Assembly (NCBI RefSeq): GCF_040363165.1
Contig: NZ_BSRG01000005.1
Location: forward strand, 110,297 to 174,296
Source of the DNA: Thermus sp. LT1-2-5
Lineage (GTDB): Bacteria; Deinococcota; Deinococci; Deinococcales; Thermaceae
Length of the DNA stretch: 64,000 nt
Direction: 5' to 3'
Shown: positions 17,805 to 30,640 of the stretch, piece after piece
How positions within the stretch are numbered: position 1 is the first letter of the stretch
Layout: every line of letters begins with the position of its first letter
Position numbers and translations under genes: made by a program
Notes under the pieces: generated by a model
Told to the model about the DNA's origin: nothing
Seen by the model: only the letters and a program-made list of their open reading frames with translations
The model's database searches: none

Positions 17805-19622
17805 ATGAGCCGGACTTTTAGCCGCTACGCCTGGGGAGTCTTGGGGTGGAACGTGTTGGTGGCCCTTTGGGGGGCTTACGTGCGGGCCACCGGTTCGGGG
17901 GCAGGGTGTGGCGCCCACTGGCCCACCTGCAACGGGGAGATCCTACCGCGAAGTCCCCAGGTGGAAACCCTCATTGAGTTCACCCACCGGGCCACCTCGG
18001 GCCTGGCCTTCCTATCAGTCCTCTTCCTCTTCCTCTGGGCTCTGCGTCGCTTTCCGGGCGGCCATCCCGTCCGCTTCGGGGCGGGACTTTCCCTTCTCTT
18101 CATGGTGACAGAAAGCCTGGTGGGGGCCTCCTTGGTCCTCTTCGGTTGGACCGCCCACAACGTGAGCGCCGAGCGGGCCGTGGTGCAGATGGTCCACCTC
18201 GCCAACACCTACCTCCTCCTGGCTGCCCTAGCCCTTACCGCTTGGTGGGCCTCCGGGGGCGCTCCCTTGCGCCTAAGGGGGCAGGGGGCGGTGGGGTGGG
18301 CGCTTCTCCTTGGGCTTCTTGCCCTTCTCTTCCTGGGGATGAGCGGGGCGGTCACCGCTCTTGGCGACCTTCTTTTCCCCGTGCGGAACACCCTCGAGGC
18401 CCTGGAGCGCTCCCTGACCCCTGGGGAACACTTCCTGGTGCGCTTGCGGGTCCTTCACCCCCTCATCGCCGTGAGCGTGGGGCTTTACGTGGTCTTTGCC
18501 GGCTTCTTGGTGGCCCACCTCCGCCCCTCAGGGGCCACAAGGCGCCTGGCCCAGGGCCTGGCTTACCTTTACGGGGTGCAACTCCTCGTGGGGCTCGTGA
18601 ACGTCTGGCTCAAGGCCCCGGTCTGGATGCAGATCCTCCACCTTTTCTTGGCCTACGCCGTGTGGCTTCTTTTCGTGCTCCTCATGGCCTCGAGTCTGGC
18701 CCGAGGGGCGCGGCGGGTGGAGCTTGGGGAAGGCCAAGGGGCCCAGGTGCACCGGGGTACGGGGGGGGCTACCTGGAAGGACTATCTGGCCCTTACCAAG
18801 CCCCGGGTCATCAGCCTCCTCCTCCTCACCACCCTCCTGGCCATGCTCATTGCCGCCAAGGGGTGGCCGGGGACTGGGCTTTTCCTGGCGGTGGCCTTGG
18901 GGGGGTACCTGATGGCGGGGGCGGCCAATGCCATCAACATGGTGGTGGACCGGGACATCGACGCCCGCATGAAGCGCACCGCCAAAAGGCCCACGGTAAC
19001 GCAAAGGATTTCCAGCCGGGATGCCCTTCTCTTCGCCTTTGCCCTCGCCCTTTTGGGCTTTGGCCTCCTGGGGTGGGCTGCCAACCTCCTCGCCGCCACC
19101 TTGGCCCTGATGGGGCTCATCTGGTACGTATTGGTCTACACCCTTTACCTTAAGCGGCGAACCTGGCAGAACATCGTCATCGGCGGGGCCGCGGGGGCCT
19201 TCCCGCCCTTGGTGGGCTGGGCGGCGGTAACAGGAGAGCTAAATCTCTTCGCCTGGTACCTCTTCGCCCTCATCTTCTTCTGGACCCCCGTTCACTTCTG
19301 GGCTTTGGCCCTGATGATCCAAGACGACTACCGGGCGGTGGGGGTACCCATGCTGCCCGTGGTCCTGGGGGAGCGGGTCACGGTGATGCAAATTGCCCTT
19401 TACGCTCTCCTCACTGCCCTGATCTCCCTCATGCCTTTACTTTTGGGCGAGCTCGGGCTTCTTTACCTCCTCTTCAGCCTGGCCCTGAACGCCCTCTTGT
19501 TGCTTAAGTCCCTTGCCCTCTACCGCCAGCCCGAGCGGAGGACGGCGGTTTCGCTATATAAATACTCCATGCTCTACCTGGCCCTTTTGTTCGTGGCCAT
19601 GGCGGTGGACCGGGTGCTATAG
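17805..19622 (+). CDS. ctaAB: fused heme A synthase (CtaA) - protoheme IX farnesyltransferase (CtaB)
   Basis: A 605-residue multi-pass membrane fusion making heme A for cytochrome oxidase. Residues 1-310 are CtaA/COX15: the conserved Cys pair loop [17 protein letters not shown] and heme-ligand His in [10 protein letters not shown] and [21 protein letters not shown]. From about 323 begins CtaB (UbiA family): [12 protein letters not shown], the Asp-rich [15 protein letters not shown] and the second loop [12 protein letters not shown]. CtaB farnesylates heme B to heme O, and CtaA oxidises heme O to heme A, so fusion would channel the intermediate. The oxidase subunits follow by 11 nt. The same fusion is known from T. 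thermophilus. Confidence 0.96.
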   Translation: MSRTFSRYAWGVLGWNVLVALWGAYVRATGSGAGCGAHWPTCNGEILPRSPQVETLIEFTHRATSGLAFLSVLFLFLWALRRFPGGHPVRFGAGLSLLFMVTESLVGASLVLFGWTAHNVSAERAVVQMVHLANTYLLLAALALTAWWASGGAPLRLRGQGAVGWALLLGLLALLFLGMSGAVTALGDLLFPVRNTLEALERSLTPGEHFLVRLRVLHPLIAVSVGLYVVFAGFLVAHLRPSGATRRLAQGLAYLYGVQLLVGLVNVWLKAPVWMQILHLFLAYAVWLLFVLLMASSLARGARRVELGEGQGAQVHRGTGGATWKDYLALTKPRVISLLLLTTLLAMLIAAKGWPGTGLFLAVALGGYLMAGAANAINMVVDRDIDARMKRTAKRPTVTQRISSRDALLFAFALALLGFGLLGWAANLLAATLALMGLIWYVLVYTLYLKRRTWQNIVIGGAAGAFPPLVGWAAVTGELNLFAWYLFALIFFWTPVHFWALALMIQDDYRAVGVPMLPVVLGERVTVMQIALYALLTALISLMPLLLGELGLLYLLFSLALNALLLLKSLALYRQPERRTAVSLYKYSMLYLALLFVAMAVDRVL

Positions 19623-19633
19623 GGAGGGAGTGG

Positions 19634-20647
19634 ATGAGACGAGCGTTTTCGACCCTAGGTCTTTTTGGTCTGGCCCTGGCCCAGGAGGCCCACCGGGTGG
19701 CCATCACCCACCCTTTTTCCCCGATAAACCGGGAAACCAACTATCTCCTGGTCTGGGTCTTGGTCTTCTCCGTGCTGATCTTCGGCGTGGTGGCGGGCGC
19801 TTTGGCCTACATCACCTGGAAGTTTCGCGCCCGTCCTGGCCAGCAAGGCGAGCCCCCCCAAATCCATGGGAACGACCGCCTAGAGGTCATCTGGACCCTC
19901 ATTCCCGTGGCCATTATCCTGGTTCTCTTCGGCCTCACCGCCCGGGCTCTTATCCAGGTGAACCAGCCCATTCTGGGGGCCATGAAGGTGGAGGTCACGG
20001 GCTATCAGTTCTGGTGGGACTTCAACTACACGGAACTGGGTTTCCGAAACTCCAACGAGCTCATCCTGCCCGTGGGGGTGCCCGTGGAGCTAGAGGTGAC
20101 CTCCAAGGACGTGATCCACTCCTTCTGGGTACCGGGCCTTGTGGGTAAGCAGGACGCCATTCCGGGACGAAAGACCCGGATTCGTTTTGTAGCGGAAAAA
20201 CCGGGCAACTACTACGGCTTTTGCGCCGAGCTCTGCGGGCCTAGCCACGCCCGCATGCTCTTTAGGGTCCTGGTGGTGCCCAAGGAGGAATTCGACCGCT
20301 TTGTGGAGGCCGCCAAGGGCTACACCCCTCCCGTGGCCGACGCCCGGGGTCAGGAAGTGTTCCAGCAGAACTGCATGGCCTGCCACTCCGTGCAGGGCAA
20401 GATGCCTCCAGCGGTCATCGGTCCCGAGCTGGCCTTCATGGGCAACCGGGTAAGCTTGGCGGCGGGGATTGTGGATAACACGCCAGAACACCTCAAGGCC
20501 TGGATCAAGGACCCCGCCGCTATGAAGCCGGGGGTAAAGATGCCCGGCTTCCCCCAGCTTTCCGAGGAAGACCTGGATGCCCTTGTTCGTTACCTGGAGG
20601 GGCTTAAGGTGGAGGGTTTTGACTTCGGGGCCCTGCCGAAATTCTAG
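19634..20647 (+). CDS. ctaC: caa3 cytochrome c oxidase subunit II with fused cytochrome c
   Basis: A 337-residue subunit. The N-terminus has a signal-like segment and two transmembrane helices (TNYLLVWVLVFSVLIFG; LIPVAIILVLFGL). The periplasmic cupredoxin domain carries the CuA site: DVIHSFWVPGL then CAELCGPSHARM near residue 200. A C-terminal cytochrome c domain has CMACH near residue 247 and an axial Met in the PGVKMPGFPQL stretch, the defining feature of caa3 oxidases. It takes electrons from cytochrome c to CuA and on to heme a. A GGGAGGGAG ribosome binding site precedes the start; subunit I/III follows by 13 nt. Confidence 0.97.
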   Translation: MRRAFSTLGLFGLALAQEAHRVAITHPFSPINRETNYLLVWVLVFSVLIFGVVAGALAYITWKFRARPGQQGEPPQIHGNDRLEVIWTLIPVAIILVLFGLTARALIQVNQPILGAMKVEVTGYQFWWDFNYTELGFRNSNELILPVGVPVELEVTSKDVIHSFWVPGLVGKQDAIPGRKTRIRFVAEKPGNYYGFCAELCGPSHARMLFRVLVVPKEEFDRFVEAAKGYTPPVADARGQEVFQQNCMACHSVQGKMPPAVIGPELAFMGNRVSLAAGIVDNTPEHLKAWIKDPAAMKPGVKMPGFPQLSEEDLDALVRYLEGLKVEGFDFGALPKF

Positions 20648-20657
20648 GGGAGGTTAG

Positions 20658-23036
<2,379 letters not shown>

Positions 23037-23048
23037 GGTTGGGCAGTC

Positions 23049-23076
23049 AAACCCCCCGCCCCGAGGCGGGGGGTTT
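23049..23076 (+). terminator. intrinsic terminator of the caa3 operon
   Basis: A perfect 12-bp stem AAACCCCCCGCC / GGCGGGGGGTTT with CCGA loop, followed by GGTATTT, 12 nt after the subunit I/III stop. Confidence 0.85.
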
Positions 23077-23092
23077 GGTATTTAGTGAGAAG

Positions 23093-23794
23093 ATGCGGCT
23101 TTTGGTGGTAGACTTTGACTACTTCTTTCCCCTTCCGCAAGACCCCCATTCCCTCGAGGCCCCCCTTTACGCCTGGGCCCACTTTGAGACTCCTTACTAC
23201 CTTCAGGAGGCGTGGGAGGCTCGGGCCCTGGCCTTTTTGCTTCGGGGTTTACGCCTGCCCCAGGCCCAAGGGTGGGAAGGGTTCTGGGAACGCTTTAGCT
23301 TTGCCCCGGAGGCCCGGCTTTTTTACGCCGACTCCAACGCCCTGGCCTTCCACCCCCGGGTGCGGGAGGGGGTGGAAGAGGTGGTGCTCTTTGACGCCCA
23401 CCACGACGCCGGCTATCGCCCTTTGGGTAAGGAGCCGGCGTGCGATGACTGGATGGTGTTTTACGCCCGCACCGGGGCGAGGCTTTCCGTTTACTACCCC
23501 CCTTGGCGCAACCCTTCCTTGGAGCCCGAGCCGCAGGTACCCGTGGCGCGGGTCCTAGACGCTGGGGGCAAGGTGGCGGGGGTTTTCCACCGGGTCTTCC
23601 TCTGCCGCAGCGGGGCCTGGGTGCCCCCCTGGGTGGACCCGTCTTTTTTCGCCTTCTTGGAGGCAGCTCCCCTGCCCAAGGAGGCGTTGGAGGCCGTGGA
23701 ACCCAGGGAGCTGGATGTGGAGGTCCTAAAGGAGCGGGTGCGGCAAGAAGGGCTGGGCCTTTGGATCATGGACGCCTTGCGCAGGCCGCGCTAG
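23093..23794 (+). CDS. unknown protein with arginase-like DAHHD motif
   Basis: A 233-residue soluble protein beginning MRLLVVDFDYFFPLPQ. The central VVLFDAHHDAGY resembles metal-binding DAHxD motifs of the arginase/deacetylase superfamily and of UPF0489 proteins, and the N-terminal DFDYF resembles their first beta strand. A full set of metal ligands is not evident, so the assignment is tentative. The start has no strong ribosome binding site; TTTAGT lies 6 nt upstream of the ATG. The promoter for the following tRNA-Lys begins inside the last codons of this gene. It is not part of the oxidase operon, as a terminator separates them. Confidence 0.7.
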   Translation: MRLLVVDFDYFFPLPQDPHSLEAPLYAWAHFETPYYLQEAWEARALAFLLRGLRLPQAQGWEGFWERFSFAPEARLFYADSNALAFHPRVREGVEEVVLFDAHHDAGYRPLGKEPACDDWMVFYARTGARLSVYYPPWRNPSLEPEPQVPVARVLDAGGKVAGVFHRVFLCRSGAWVPPWVDPSFFAFLEAAPLPKEALEAVEPRELDVEVLKERVRQEGLGLWIMDALRRPR

Positions 23795-23805
23795 GGGGCT
23801 ATAAT
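23777..23805 (+). promoter_or_regulatory. tRNA-Lys promoter (TTGCGC-N17-TATAAT)
   Basis: A perfect TATAAT at 23800-23805 lies 17 nt after TTGCGC (23777-23782). The predicted start is about 7 nt before the tRNA 5' end. The -35 and most of the spacer are inside the preceding coding region. Confidence 0.8.
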
Positions 23806-23818
23806 CGCTAGGGCTTGG

Positions 23819-23894
23819 GGGCCGTTAGCTCAGCTGGCAGAGCAACCGACTTTTAATCGGTAGGTCGCAGGTTCGAATCCTGCACGGCCCACCA
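23819..23894 (+). tRNA. tRNA-Lys (anticodon TTT)
   Basis: A complete 76-nt cloverleaf: acceptor GGGCCGT / ACGGCCC, D-arm GCTCAGCTGGCAGAGC, anticodon stem ACCGA / TCGGT with loop CTTTTAA, T-arm GCAGGTTCGAATCCTGC, discriminator A and an encoded CCA. It has its own promoter and is followed by a terminator. Confidence 0.98.
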
Positions 23895-23902
23895 TCCAAG
23901 GA

Positions 23903-23932
23903 AAACCCCCGGGGAACGCTCCCCGGGGGTTT
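23903..23932. terminator. bidirectional terminator between tRNA-Lys and tRNA-Arg
   Basis: A 13-bp perfect stem AAACCCCCGGGGA / TCCCCGGGGGTTT with ACGC loop sits between two convergent tRNA genes, 8 nt after tRNA-Lys and 2 nt after the tRNA-Arg 3' end, so it can end both transcripts. Confidence 0.85.
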
Positions 23933-23934
23933 CT

Positions 23935-24011
23935 TGGCGGGCCCGAGAGGATTCGAACCCCTGACCTGCTGATCCGTAGTCAGCCGCTCTATCCAACTGA
24001 GCTACGGGCCC
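23935..24011 (-). tRNA. tRNA-Arg (anticodon ACG)
   Basis: A 77-nt cloverleaf on the minus strand: acceptor GGGCCCG / CGGGCCC, D-arm GCTCAGTTGGATAGAGC, anticodon stem GCTGA / TCAGC with loop CTACGGA, T-arm CAGGGGTTCGAATCCTCT, discriminator G and encoded CCA. A34 of the ACG anticodon is expected to be deaminated to inosine. Confidence 0.98.
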
Positions 24012-24023
24012 AAGCCGACCTTA

Positions 24024-24052
24024 AAGGTAGCACGGAGGAGCGCTTCTGTCAA
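24024..24052 (-). promoter_or_regulatory. tRNA-Arg promoter (TTGACA-N17-TACCTT)
   Basis: On the minus strand a perfect TTGACA (24052 to 24047) is 17 nt from TACCTT (24029 to 24024), which lies 12 nt before the tRNA 5' end. Confidence 0.8.
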
Positions 24053-24150
24053 TAATTGCGGGGCTTGCCTAGTAAACCTTATACCCCGGAGGAGGCGGTA
24101 GAAGGGAGTGGATAAATCGGCATCCTTGGTCAGGAAAAGAGGGCTTTGCT

Positions 24151-24561
24151 CTAGGACGTCTTTTCCACCCGCACCACCAGGGTATCGGCGATGAGGTCGT
24201 GCCAGGCCTGGCGCTTGGGGTGGAAGAAGGCCCAGAGGTAGCCCAAAAGGAGGGGTAGGGTGGAGAGGGTCTTGCCCACCACCTCCCGCATGAAGGCGGT
24301 GAGCCAGTCCATGGGCTTTCCATCCGTCCGCACCACCCGGAGGCCCAGGGCCATCTTCCCCGGGGTGGCCCCGTAGAGGGCGGTGAAGGCCACGTAGTAG
24401 GCCCAGCCGGGAAGCCACTGGAAGAGGAGGTCCTGGACTAAGGTGGTGGGGCCCAGGGGGTCTACCCCCGCTAGGGCCATGAGGAGGAGGGAAAGGGGGA
24501 TGAGGAGGAGACTGTCCACCAGGGAGGCCACGACCCGGCGCCAGGGGCTCGCCACTACCAT
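24151..24561 (-). CDS. RDD family membrane protein
   Basis: A 136-residue protein with three hydrophobic segments. The first contains the family motif as WRRVVASLVDSLLLIPLSL (Arg and Asp of RDD), the second follows YGATPGKMALGLRVVRTDG, the typical TxGK-x-LG-x-RV signature, and the C-terminus has WHDLIADTLVV. RDD proteins are small integral membrane proteins of poorly known function, some linked to ion or compatible-solute exchange. It overlaps the end of sppA by 7 bp, so both are cotranscribed. Confidence 0.9.
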   Translation of the reverse strand: MVVASPWRRVVASLVDSLLLIPLSLLLMALAGVDPLGPTTLVQDLLFQWLPGWAYYVAFTALYGATPGKMALGLRVVRTDGKPMDWLTAFMREVVGKTLSTLPLLLGYLWAFFHPKRQAWHDLIADTLVVRVEKTS

Positions 24562-25484
24562 AGCCCGCCTCCCAGGTAGCGGTACTCCAGGCGGAAGCGG
24601 CTTTGCGTGAGGAGGCCTAGAAGGGCTTCCGCCTCGCCCAGGCCAAAGGGGCTTTCCTCGCCGAGAAGCTCCTGGAGGAGTCCCTTGGGCTTTTGGTAGC
24701 GTACGAGCCGGAAGGCGCTAAGCCCCGCAAGCTCCGCCGCACGCTGGGCGGCGTCCTCCAGGTAGCCCTCCCGGTCCGCCAGGCCCAGGGCCACCGCCTG
24801 CTTGCCCGAGTAGATCCGGCCGTCCGCTAAGGCCCTCACCCGGTCCAAGGGCAGGTTGCGCCCTTCCGCCACCCGCCTGAGGAAGAGCTCGTAGGCCTCC
24901 CGCATGTAGGCCTGGAGCACCGCCTTTTCCTCCGGGGTGAGGGGCTTGAGCCCTGAGGCCATGTCCTTGAGGGCGCCTTCCTTCAAGACCTCCACCTTGA
25001 GGCCGAGCTTGGCCAGAAGGCCGCTCACCTCGGGGATGACGGAGATGACCCCGATGGAGCCCGTGAGGGCGGTGGGTGGGGTGAAGATCTCCCGGGCGGC
25101 GGTGGCGGCGTAGTAGCCGCCGCTGGCCGCCACGCTCCCGAAGGCGGCCACCAGGGGCTTAGTCTCCGCCAGGGCTTTCAGGGCCCGGTGGATGGCCTCG
25201 GTTTCTGTGACCCCGCCCCCGGGGCTGTCCACCAGGAGGACCACCGCCTGGACGCTGGGGTCTTCCCGGGCCTGGCGCGCTTGGGAGAGGAAGTCCTCAA
25301 GGGCCTTATCCGTGGGGATGCTTCCCTTTAGCTCCAGGAGGAGGACCTTCTCCCCTTGGCCGTACAGGGGGGCTTCCCGCCATACCCTTTCCGCCTCTCG
25401 AAAGCCCAGGCGGCCCAGGCCCACCACCGCCAAGGCCACGACCCCTAGGAAGAGGAAAAGCGCTAGCCAGCGCTTCTTGTTCAT
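24555..25484 (-). CDS. sppA: signal peptide peptidase SppA (S49 family)
   Basis: A 309-residue membrane-anchored serine protease that degrades signal peptides left in the membrane. The start MNKKRWLALFLFLGVVALAV gives one N-terminal anchor; the frame is open far upstream but without homology. The catalytic Ser lies in FGSVAASGGYYAA and the general base Lys is expected in the conserved IYSGKQAVALGLAD segment or nearby; VVLLVDSPGGGVTETEAIH is the family's oxyanion/strand region, and TALTGSIGVISVIPEV is also conserved. It is the compact, single-repeat form. A TTAACT box lies 6 nt upstream of the ATG. The RDD gene follows with a 7 bp overlap. Confidence 0.93.
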   Translation of the reverse strand: MNKKRWLALFLFLGVVALAVVGLGRLGFREAERVWREAPLYGQGEKVLLLELKGSIPTDKALEDFLSQARQAREDPSVQAVVLLVDSPGGGVTETEAIHRALKALAETKPLVAAFGSVAASGGYYAATAAREIFTPPTALTGSIGVISVIPEVSGLLAKLGLKVEVLKEGALKDMASGLKPLTPEEKAVLQAYMREAYELFLRRVAEGRNLPLDRVRALADGRIYSGKQAVALGLADREGYLEDAAQRAAELAGLSAFRLVRYQKPKGLLQELLGEESPFGLGEAEALLGLLTQSRFRLEYRYLGGGLW

Positions 25485-25550
25485 GGCCCTAGTTAAACAT
25501 GCTCTTTTCAAGAAGGCAACCGGGGAGGGGCTTCGGGGTATCCTGAGGCC
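25485..25550. promoter_or_regulatory. divergent promoters, sppA / rRNA methyltransferase
   Basis: On the plus strand TATCCT (25539-25544) precedes the GTG start at 25551 by 6 nt. On the minus strand TTAACT lies 6 nt before the sppA ATG. Neither start has a ribosome binding site. Confidence 0.5.
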
Positions 25551-26696
25551 GTGCTGCGGGTGGTGGTTCGGCTGGGCAAGGAGCGGAAGCTCAAGAACTT
25601 TTACCCCAACCTCTACCGGGACGAGATCCAGGAGGCCCCTCCCGAGGCGGGGGTGGCGGAGGCGGTGGCCCCGGACGGGAGCTTCCTGGCGGTGGGGTAC
25701 TACGATCCCCGCTCTAAGGCCCCCTTCCGCGCCTTCCGCTTTGACCCGGGGCCCTTGGACCGCCGCTTCTTCCTCGCCCGCTTCCGAAAAGCTCTGGGGA
25801 AGCGGGAGGGGCTTGGGGCCTTCTTCCGCCTCGTCCACGGGGAGGCGGATGGGCTTCCCGGGCTCGTGGTGGACCGCTTCGGCGAGGTTTTGGTCCTTCA
25901 GGTGCGCACCCGGGGGATGGAGGCCTTGCGGGAGGTCTGGTTTCCCGCCCTCCTCGAGGCCACCCTCCCCAAGGGGGTCTACGAGCGGAGCGACGTGGAG
26001 GCCAGGCGGCAGGAGGGCCTGCCCGAGCGGGTGGGGGTGGTGTACGGGGAGGTGCCCGAGGTCTTGGAGGTGGAGGAGGATGGCCTCCGTTTTCCCATCC
26101 CCTTGGCCCTGGCCCAGAAGACGGGGTTTTACCTGGACCAGCGGGAGAACCGCCGCCTCTTTGAGGCCATGGTGCGGCCGGGGGAGCGGGTGCTGGACGT
26201 GTTCAGCTACGTGGGGGGCTTTGCCCTGCGGGCAGCCCGCAAGGGGGCCTACGCCCTGGCGGTGGACAAGGACCTTGCGGCCCTTGCCGTCCTGGACCGG
26301 GCGGCTTTTCGGGCGGGCTTACGGGTGGACATCCGGGCTGGGGAGGCCCTCGAGGTGCTACGGGGCCTCCAGGGGCCTTTCCACCACGTCCTCCTGGACC
26401 CGCCCACCCTGGTGAAGCGCCCGGAGGAGCTTCCCGCCATGAAGCGCCACCTGGTGGACCTCACCCGGGAGGCCTCGAGGCTTCTCACCCCGGGGGGCTA
26501 CCTCTGGCTTTCCGCCTGTAGCTACTACCTCAAGGTGGAAGACCTCCTGGAGGTGGCCCGCCGCGCGGCCGGGGACCTGGGCCTGCGCCTGCGGGTGCAC
26601 GCCGTCACCTACCAGCCGAAGGACCATCCCTGGAGCCTCCACGTGCCGGAAAGCCTCTACCTCAAGACGCTCATCCTGCAGGAAGATGCCCTCTAA
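25551..26696 (+). CDS. PUA-domain class I SAM-dependent rRNA (cytosine-C5) methyltransferase
   Basis: A 381-residue protein of the RlmI/RlmK type. The N-terminal PUA domain (about 1-75), an EEHEE-like linker and a Rossmann methyltransferase domain with motif [20 protein letters not shown] and motif [10 protein letters not shown]; the LSACSYYLK segment carries the Cys expected to act as nucleophile in RlmI-like enzymes. In T. thermophilus related PUA methyltransferases modify 23S rRNA, RlmO making m5C1942; which paralogue this is cannot be decided here. The GTG start is 6 nt after TATCCT, consistent with a leaderless mRNA. Confidence 0.9.
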   Translation: MLRVVVRLGKERKLKNFYPNLYRDEIQEAPPEAGVAEAVAPDGSFLAVGYYDPRSKAPFRAFRFDPGPLDRRFFLARFRKALGKREGLGAFFRLVHGEADGLPGLVVDRFGEVLVLQVRTRGMEALREVWFPALLEATLPKGVYERSDVEARRQEGLPERVGVVYGEVPEVLEVEEDGLRFPIPLALAQKTGFYLDQRENRRLFEAMVRPGERVLDVFSYVGGFALRAARKGAYALAVDKDLAALAVLDRAAFRAGLRVDIRAGEALEVLRGLQGPFHHVLLDPPTLVKRPEELPAMKRHLVDLTREASRLLTPGGYLWLSACSYYLKVEDLLEVARRAAGDLGLRLRVHAVTYQPKDHPWSLHVPESLYLKTLILQEDAL

Positions 26697-26706
26697 GGGG
26701 GTATGA

Positions 26707-27879
<1,173 letters not shown>

Positions 27880-27886
27880 GGTTTCT

Positions 27887-27915
27887 GGGGGCTTGGGGCG
27901 CTGCCCCAAGCCCCC
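27887..27915. terminator. strong hairpin between citrate synthase and ttuC
   Basis: A 13-bp perfect stem GGGGGCTTGGGGC / GCCCCAAGCCCCC with a GCT loop lies between two convergent genes, ending 1 nt before the ttuC stop. There is no U-tract on either strand, so efficiency is uncertain. Confidence 0.6.
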
Positions 27916-27916
27916 C

Positions 27917-28726
27917 TTACATGCCGCAGAAGGCTTCGTAGTCTATGAGTTCCCGTTGCGTGGGGTGGTCCCCGCACACGGGGCAGGTGGGGTTGCGGCG
28001 CACGTTGAGCTTGCGGAAGCTCCCCTCCAGGGCGTCGTAGAGGAGGAGGTGGCCCGAAAGGGTCTTGCCAAGGCCTAGGAGGATCTTCAGGACCTCCGCC
28101 GCCATGAGTGCCCCCACCACCCCCGGGAGCACGCCGAATACCCCGGCCTCGGCGCAGGAGGGAACGGAGCCGGGGGGCGGGGGCTTGGGGAAGAGGCAGC
28201 GGTAGCAGGGGCCCAACTCGCCTTCCGCCGTGGGGTGGTGAAAGACCGCCACCTGGCCGTCAAACTGGTAAATGGCCCCGAAGACCAGGGGCTTTCCCAA
28301 CAGGACAGCGGCGTCGTTCACCAGGTAGCGGGTGGGGAAATTGTCCGAGGCGTCCACGAGGACCTCGTAGTCCTTCAGGATCTCCAGGGCGTTTTCCGAG
28401 GTGAGGCGGACCGGGTGGGCCTCGATCCGCACCAAGGGGTTTAGGGCCAAGAGGCGCTCCTTGGCGGCCAGGGCCTTGGGTTTGCCCACGTCCTCTGTGG
28501 CGTAGAGGACCTGGCGGTGGAGGTTGGAAAGCTCCACCCGGTCCATCTCCACAATCCCCACCCGGCCCACCCCCGCCGCCACCAGGTACTGCAAGACCGG
28601 AACCCCGAGCCCCCCGGCCCCTACCACGGCTACGGAGGCCTCCTTAAGCCGCGCCTGCCCCTCAGGGCCCACCTGGGGCAGGATCATCTGCCGATGGTAG
28701 CGGTCCAGCTCCTCCTTGGTCCACAT
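27917..28726 (-). CDS. ttuC: E1-like sulfur-carrier-protein adenylyltransferase (TtuC/MoeB/ThiF family)
   Basis: A 269-residue enzyme that adenylates the C-terminal glycine of ubiquitin-like sulfur carriers. The nucleotide loop VVGAGGLGVPVLQYLVAAGV is near residue 35 (Rossmann), with the conserved Arg/Asn in VELSNLHRQVLY and the aspartate in VLVDASDNFPTRYLVND. A structural zinc site comes from CYRC and CPVC pairs, and the likely active Cys is in GSVPSCAEAGV. In T. thermophilus, TtuC serves 2-thiouridine tRNA modification (heat tolerance), thiamine and molybdopterin synthesis, so the homologue is likely a shared E1. The upstream acyltransferase gene ends immediately before its start. Confidence 0.88.
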   Translation of the reverse strand: MWTKEELDRYHRQMILPQVGPEGQARLKEASVAVVGAGGLGVPVLQYLVAAGVGRVGIVEMDRVELSNLHRQVLYATEDVGKPKALAAKERLLALNPLVRIEAHPVRLTSENALEILKDYEVLVDASDNFPTRYLVNDAAVLLGKPLVFGAIYQFDGQVAVFHHPTAEGELGPCYRCLFPKPPPPGSVPSCAEAGVFGVLPGVVGALMAAEVLKILLGLGKTLSGHLLLYDALEGSFRKLNVRRNPTCPVCGDHPTQRELIDYEAFCGM

Positions 28727-29608
28727 CTAGGCCTCCCGGGTGCCGAAGCCGGGGGGAAGGAAGTCGGGATAGTCGGGGTTGCCCTTGCGGTCGGGGAGCT
28801 TCGGGATGAGGTCCGAGGGGTGGGGTTCCCCCTTGCGGCAATAGGGGCAGTCATGGCGCACCTTGTAGCGCACGGGGCGGGCGGGGATGCCCAGGGCGAT
28901 GGCGTGGGGCGGGACGTCCCGGGTGACCACGGCCCCCGTGCCCACCATGGCATCGTCCCCGATGCGCACCCCGGCCAGGATGGTGGCGTGGTAGGTGATG
29001 CGCACTCCGCTGCCGATAACGGTTTCCTTTAGGGTCACGTCGGGGGAGGCCAGGACGTGGTGGGTGTGGCTGTAGACGTTTACGTAGTCGGAAAGCGAGG
29101 TCCGATCGCCAATCTTAATTCCCCCGATGTCGTCCAAAAGGACATAGCGGTGGACCACCACGTCGTCCCCCAGTTCCAGGTTGTAGCCCACGGAGAACTC
29201 CACGTTCTGGAAAAACTTGGGGTTTTTCCCCACCCGTTTGAAGATGAAGGGGGCTAGGGCCCGCCTAATGGCCACCCCCGAGTGGACGGACTGGCCCAGG
29301 GGGGTGAGGTCCAGCACCTTCCAGAACCAAAGGAGAGGCTTCACCTTGCGGAACTTCTCCTGGTCGGTGGCGGCGTAGTACTCCGCCTCAAAGGTGATCC
29401 CCTCAGGGTCTAGGCCTAAGGCGGCCAAGGGGTTTGTCTCCAGGAGCTCGGCGTAGGGCCGGCCGTAGAGGAGGCGGGCGAGCTCTTCCCGCACCAGGGC
29501 GTTCCGGTCCACGCTGGGGTCGGCAAGCCTTTCCACCAGGCTACCCAGAAAGCGCTCCAGGGCCTTTTCGTGCAGGGGGGCGATTTCGCGGGGAAGGAGC
29601 CAGGGCAT
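28727..29608 (-). CDS. left-handed beta-helix acyltransferase
   Basis: A 293-residue hexapeptide-repeat protein. A helical N-terminal region of about 110 residues, related to acyltransferases of the PlsC-linked/maltose-transacetylase-like group, precedes repeats over about residues 145-235 (ELGDDVVVHRYVLLDD, IGDRTSLSDYVNVYSHTHH, VTLKETVIGSGVRITYHAT, IGDDAMVGTGAVVTRDVPP). His in SHTHH is a plausible catalytic base. The substrate is unknown. The last 50 residues contain one CPYC pair. It starts 6 nt after TAGCAT (29620 to 29615), and ttuC begins at the adjacent base after its stop. Confidence 0.82.
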   Translation of the reverse strand: MPWLLPREIAPLHEKALERFLGSLVERLADPSVDRNALVREELARLLYGRPYAELLETNPLAALGLDPEGITFEAEYYAATDQEKFRKVKPLLWFWKVLDLTPLGQSVHSGVAIRRALAPFIFKRVGKNPKFFQNVEFSVGYNLELGDDVVVHRYVLLDDIGGIKIGDRTSLSDYVNVYSHTHHVLASPDVTLKETVIGSGVRITYHATILAGVRIGDDAMVGTGAVVTRDVPPHAIALGIPARPVRYKVRHDCPYCRKGEPHPSDLIPKLPDRKGNPDYPDFLPPGFGTREA

Positions 29609-29614
29609 AGGGTT

Positions 29615-29620
29615 ATGCTA
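29615..29620 (-). promoter_or_regulatory. -10 box of leaderless acyltransferase gene
   Basis: On the minus strand TAGCAT is followed by six bases and the ATG at 29608, with no ribosome binding site, although era lies only 44 bp upstream on the same strand. Confidence 0.5.
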
Positions 29621-29652
29621 CCCTTCCCTTGCCGCAGGGAAAACCCCTAGGC

Positions 29653-30558
<906 letters not shown>

Positions 30559-30625
30559 GGTTCAGGTGATCCCGGCTCCCTGGGATTGCCCGCCAGGGGC
30601 GGAAGCCGGACCTTCCAGGCTTTCC

Positions 30626-30633
30626 AGTATACT
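30626..30633. promoter_or_regulatory. palindromic -10 box AGTATACT, dprA / era
   Basis: The plus-strand TATACT (30628-30633) lies 7 nt before the GTG at 30641, the leaderless spacing. Because AGTATACT is its own complement, an identical TATACT reads toward era on the minus strand. Confidence 0.5.
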
Positions 30634-30640
30634 CCAGGCC

